NCBI GenBank assembly: GCA_947176655.1
Contig: CAMWRK010000089.1
Location: 1-8,296, forward strand
Reading direction: 5' to 3'
DNA length: 8,296 nucleotides
Source: an uncultured Prevotellaceae bacterium
Lineage (GTDB): Bacteria > Bacteroidota > Bacteroidia > Bacteroidales > Bacteroidaceae
Shown here piece by piece: positions 7,457-8,296 of the stretch (positions are counted from its first letter, which is position 1; every line of letters begins with the position of its first letter). The notes under the pieces are model-generated. The model searched no databases and was not told the DNA's origin. It saw only the letters and a program-made list of their open reading frames with translations. A program made the translations under genes and the position numbers.

Positions 7457-8077
7457 ATGGAACTGATAGATAAATATTTTCCGAAAATCAGTACAGAACA
7501 GCGCGAACGTTTTGCCGCCCTGGATGCTCTTTATCGGGACTGGAACTCCAAAATCAACGTCATTTCGCGTAAAGACATAGACAATCTCTACGAACACCAT
7601 GTCCTGCATTCACTCGGAATTGCGGAACTCCTCAGTTTCAAACCCGGCACACGCGTCATGGATATAGGAACCGGAGGCGGTTTCCCCGGCATACCCTTGG
7701 CCATCATGTTCCCGGAGGTACGTTTCCATCTTGTGGATAGTATCGGTAAAAAGATACGTGTCTGCAATGAAGTCAGCACGGCATTGGGACTGACCAACGT
7801 TACTACCGAATGGACACGCGCCGAAAACCAGAAGGAAAAATTCGATTTTGTCGTTTCAAGAGCCGTAATGCCGTTGACAGATCTTGTCAAACTGGTACGC
7901 AAGAATATCGCGCAAAAGTCGCACAACGCCATGCCCAACGGACTTATCTGTCTGAAAGGCGGTGAACTGGAACACGAGGTGTTGCCAATGAAGTCACACA
8001 CTCTTGTAACAAAGTTGAGCAGCTATTTCGAGGAAGAATTCTTTGCGACAAAAAAGGTTGTCTATGTTTCACTGTAA
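7457..8077 (+). CDS. rsmG: 16S rRNA (guanine(527)-N7)-methyltransferase RsmG
   Basis: This is a 206-residue cytosolic enzyme, formerly GidB, that uses S-adenosylmethionine to methylate N7 of G527 in 16S rRNA. Loss of the activity is known in other bacteria to give low-level streptomycin resistance. The N-terminal family motif is WNSKINVISRKD (29-40). The SAM-binding loop is GTGGGFPGIPLA (71-82), followed by HLVDSIGKK for the second strand. SRAVMP (134-139) matches the conserved SRA segment, and CLKGG is near the C-terminus. The length is normal. The ATG at 7457 has no clear Shine-Dalgarno sequence. Its last 14 bases overlap the next gene. Confidence 0.96.
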   Translation: MELIDKYFPKISTEQRERFAALDALYRDWNSKINVISRKDIDNLYEHHVLHSLGIAELLSFKPGTRVMDIGTGGGFPGIPLAIMFPEVRFHLVDSIGKKIRVCNEVSTALGLTNVTTEWTRAENQKEKFDFVVSRAVMPLTDLVKLVRKNIAQKSHNAMPNGLICLKGGELEHEVLPMKSHTLVTKLSSYFEEEFFATKKVVYVSL

Positions 8078-8183
8078 ATGTTTTACCGTCAATCCAGTTG
8101 GGGAGAACTGCTACATCCTGTGGGACGACATCAGCCACGATGGAGCTGTGATAGAGTGCGGTGCGTGGACAGAGAGCGAAAAA
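8064..8183 (+). CDS. MBL-fold metallo-hydrolase, N-terminal fragment cut by the contig end
   Basis: An ATG at 8064, 14 bases inside the end of rsmG, opens a frame beginning MFHCKCFTVNPVGENCYILW and continuing to GAVIECGAWTESEK. The NPVGENCY phrase followed by a VI-x-CGA strand is the usual start of glyoxalase II-like MBL-fold hydrolases. The zinc-binding HxHxDH motif would lie further on and is not present. Only about 40 codons are genomic. From about 8184 the sequence is adapter, and the TGA at 8202-8204 that seems to close the frame is adapter sequence. The true product should be about 210 residues. The exact substrate is unknown, and the overlap with rsmG suggests translational coupling. 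Confidence 0.75.
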
Positions 8184-8253
8184 CTGGCTCTTATCCACAT
8201 CTGACGCTGCCGACGATCTTACGCGTGTAGATGTCGGTGGGCGCCGTATCATT
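8184..8253. other. Illumina Nextera adapter sequence (artefact)
   Basis: Bases 8184-8202 match the Nextera mosaic end CTGTCTCTTATACACATCT with two mismatches (8187, 8195). Bases 8203-8216 are GACGCTGCCGACGA exactly. Bases 8217-8224 (TCTTACGC) are in the index position and equal the reverse complement of i5 index S517 as I recall it. Bases 8225-8253 match the reverse complement of the P5 primer with two mismatches (8233, 8241). Outside the index, 58 of 62 positions agree. This is read-through from an untrimmed short-insert read, not genome. Confidence 0.97.

Positions 8254-8296
<43 letters not shown>

Noticed and set aside
1..8183. A hidden novel system such as a defence island, retron, mobile element or CRISPR array
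   Set aside because: Every stretch over 300 bases is filled by recognisable genes of known families on one strand. I found no direct-repeat array, integrase, transposase, reverse transcriptase or large non-coding region.

Overview
This is a chromosomal window from a member of the Bacteroidales. A Prevotella- or Bacteroides-like organism is the best guess, made from memory of protein families. The evidence is a Bacteroidetes-type outer-membrane porin, a Bacteroidetes-style FabI, start codons without strong Shine-Dalgarno sequences, and two promoters of the Bacteroidetes form (TTGG, 19 bases, TATCTTTG). All genes lie on the plus strand. The content is mostly housekeeping. I see no phage, insertion sequence, CRISPR array, tRNA or rRNA, and no defence or novel multi-gene system.

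Layout. Bases 3-1385 hold the C-terminal part of a putative porin that enters from the left edge. Seven bases later comes a Gfo/Idh/MocA-family oxidoreductase (1393-2373). A 175-base gap carries a promoter for a phosphoglucomutase/phosphomannomutase (2549-4291), which ends at an intrinsic terminator. A second promoter of identical architecture drives fabI, the enoyl-ACP reductase (4489-5346), which also ends at a hairpin with a T tract. Then follow a NhaC-family antiporter that appears to lack its N-terminal membrane helices (5442-6566), a DUF3298-type lipoprotein (6605-7432), rsmG (7457-8077) and the first 40 codons of an MBL-fold hydrolase (from 8064, overlapping rsmG). These last four are closely spaced and probably co-transcribed, but no clear promoter was found for them.

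The right end is not biological. Bases 8184-8253 match the reverse complement of the Illumina Nextera read-2 side adapter (transposase end, i5 index, P5). After that come A8, T and a run of 34 G, the no-signal pattern of two-colour sequencing chemistry. The real genome sequence stops at about 8183. The MBL-fold gene is cut there, and its apparent stop codon comes from the adapter.

Functionally the genes serve cell-envelope and basic metabolism: outer-membrane transport, hexose-phosphate interconversion, fatty-acid elongation, sodium/proton exchange and 16S rRNA methylation. The strongest points for a second look are the adapter artefact and the N-terminally short NhaC.
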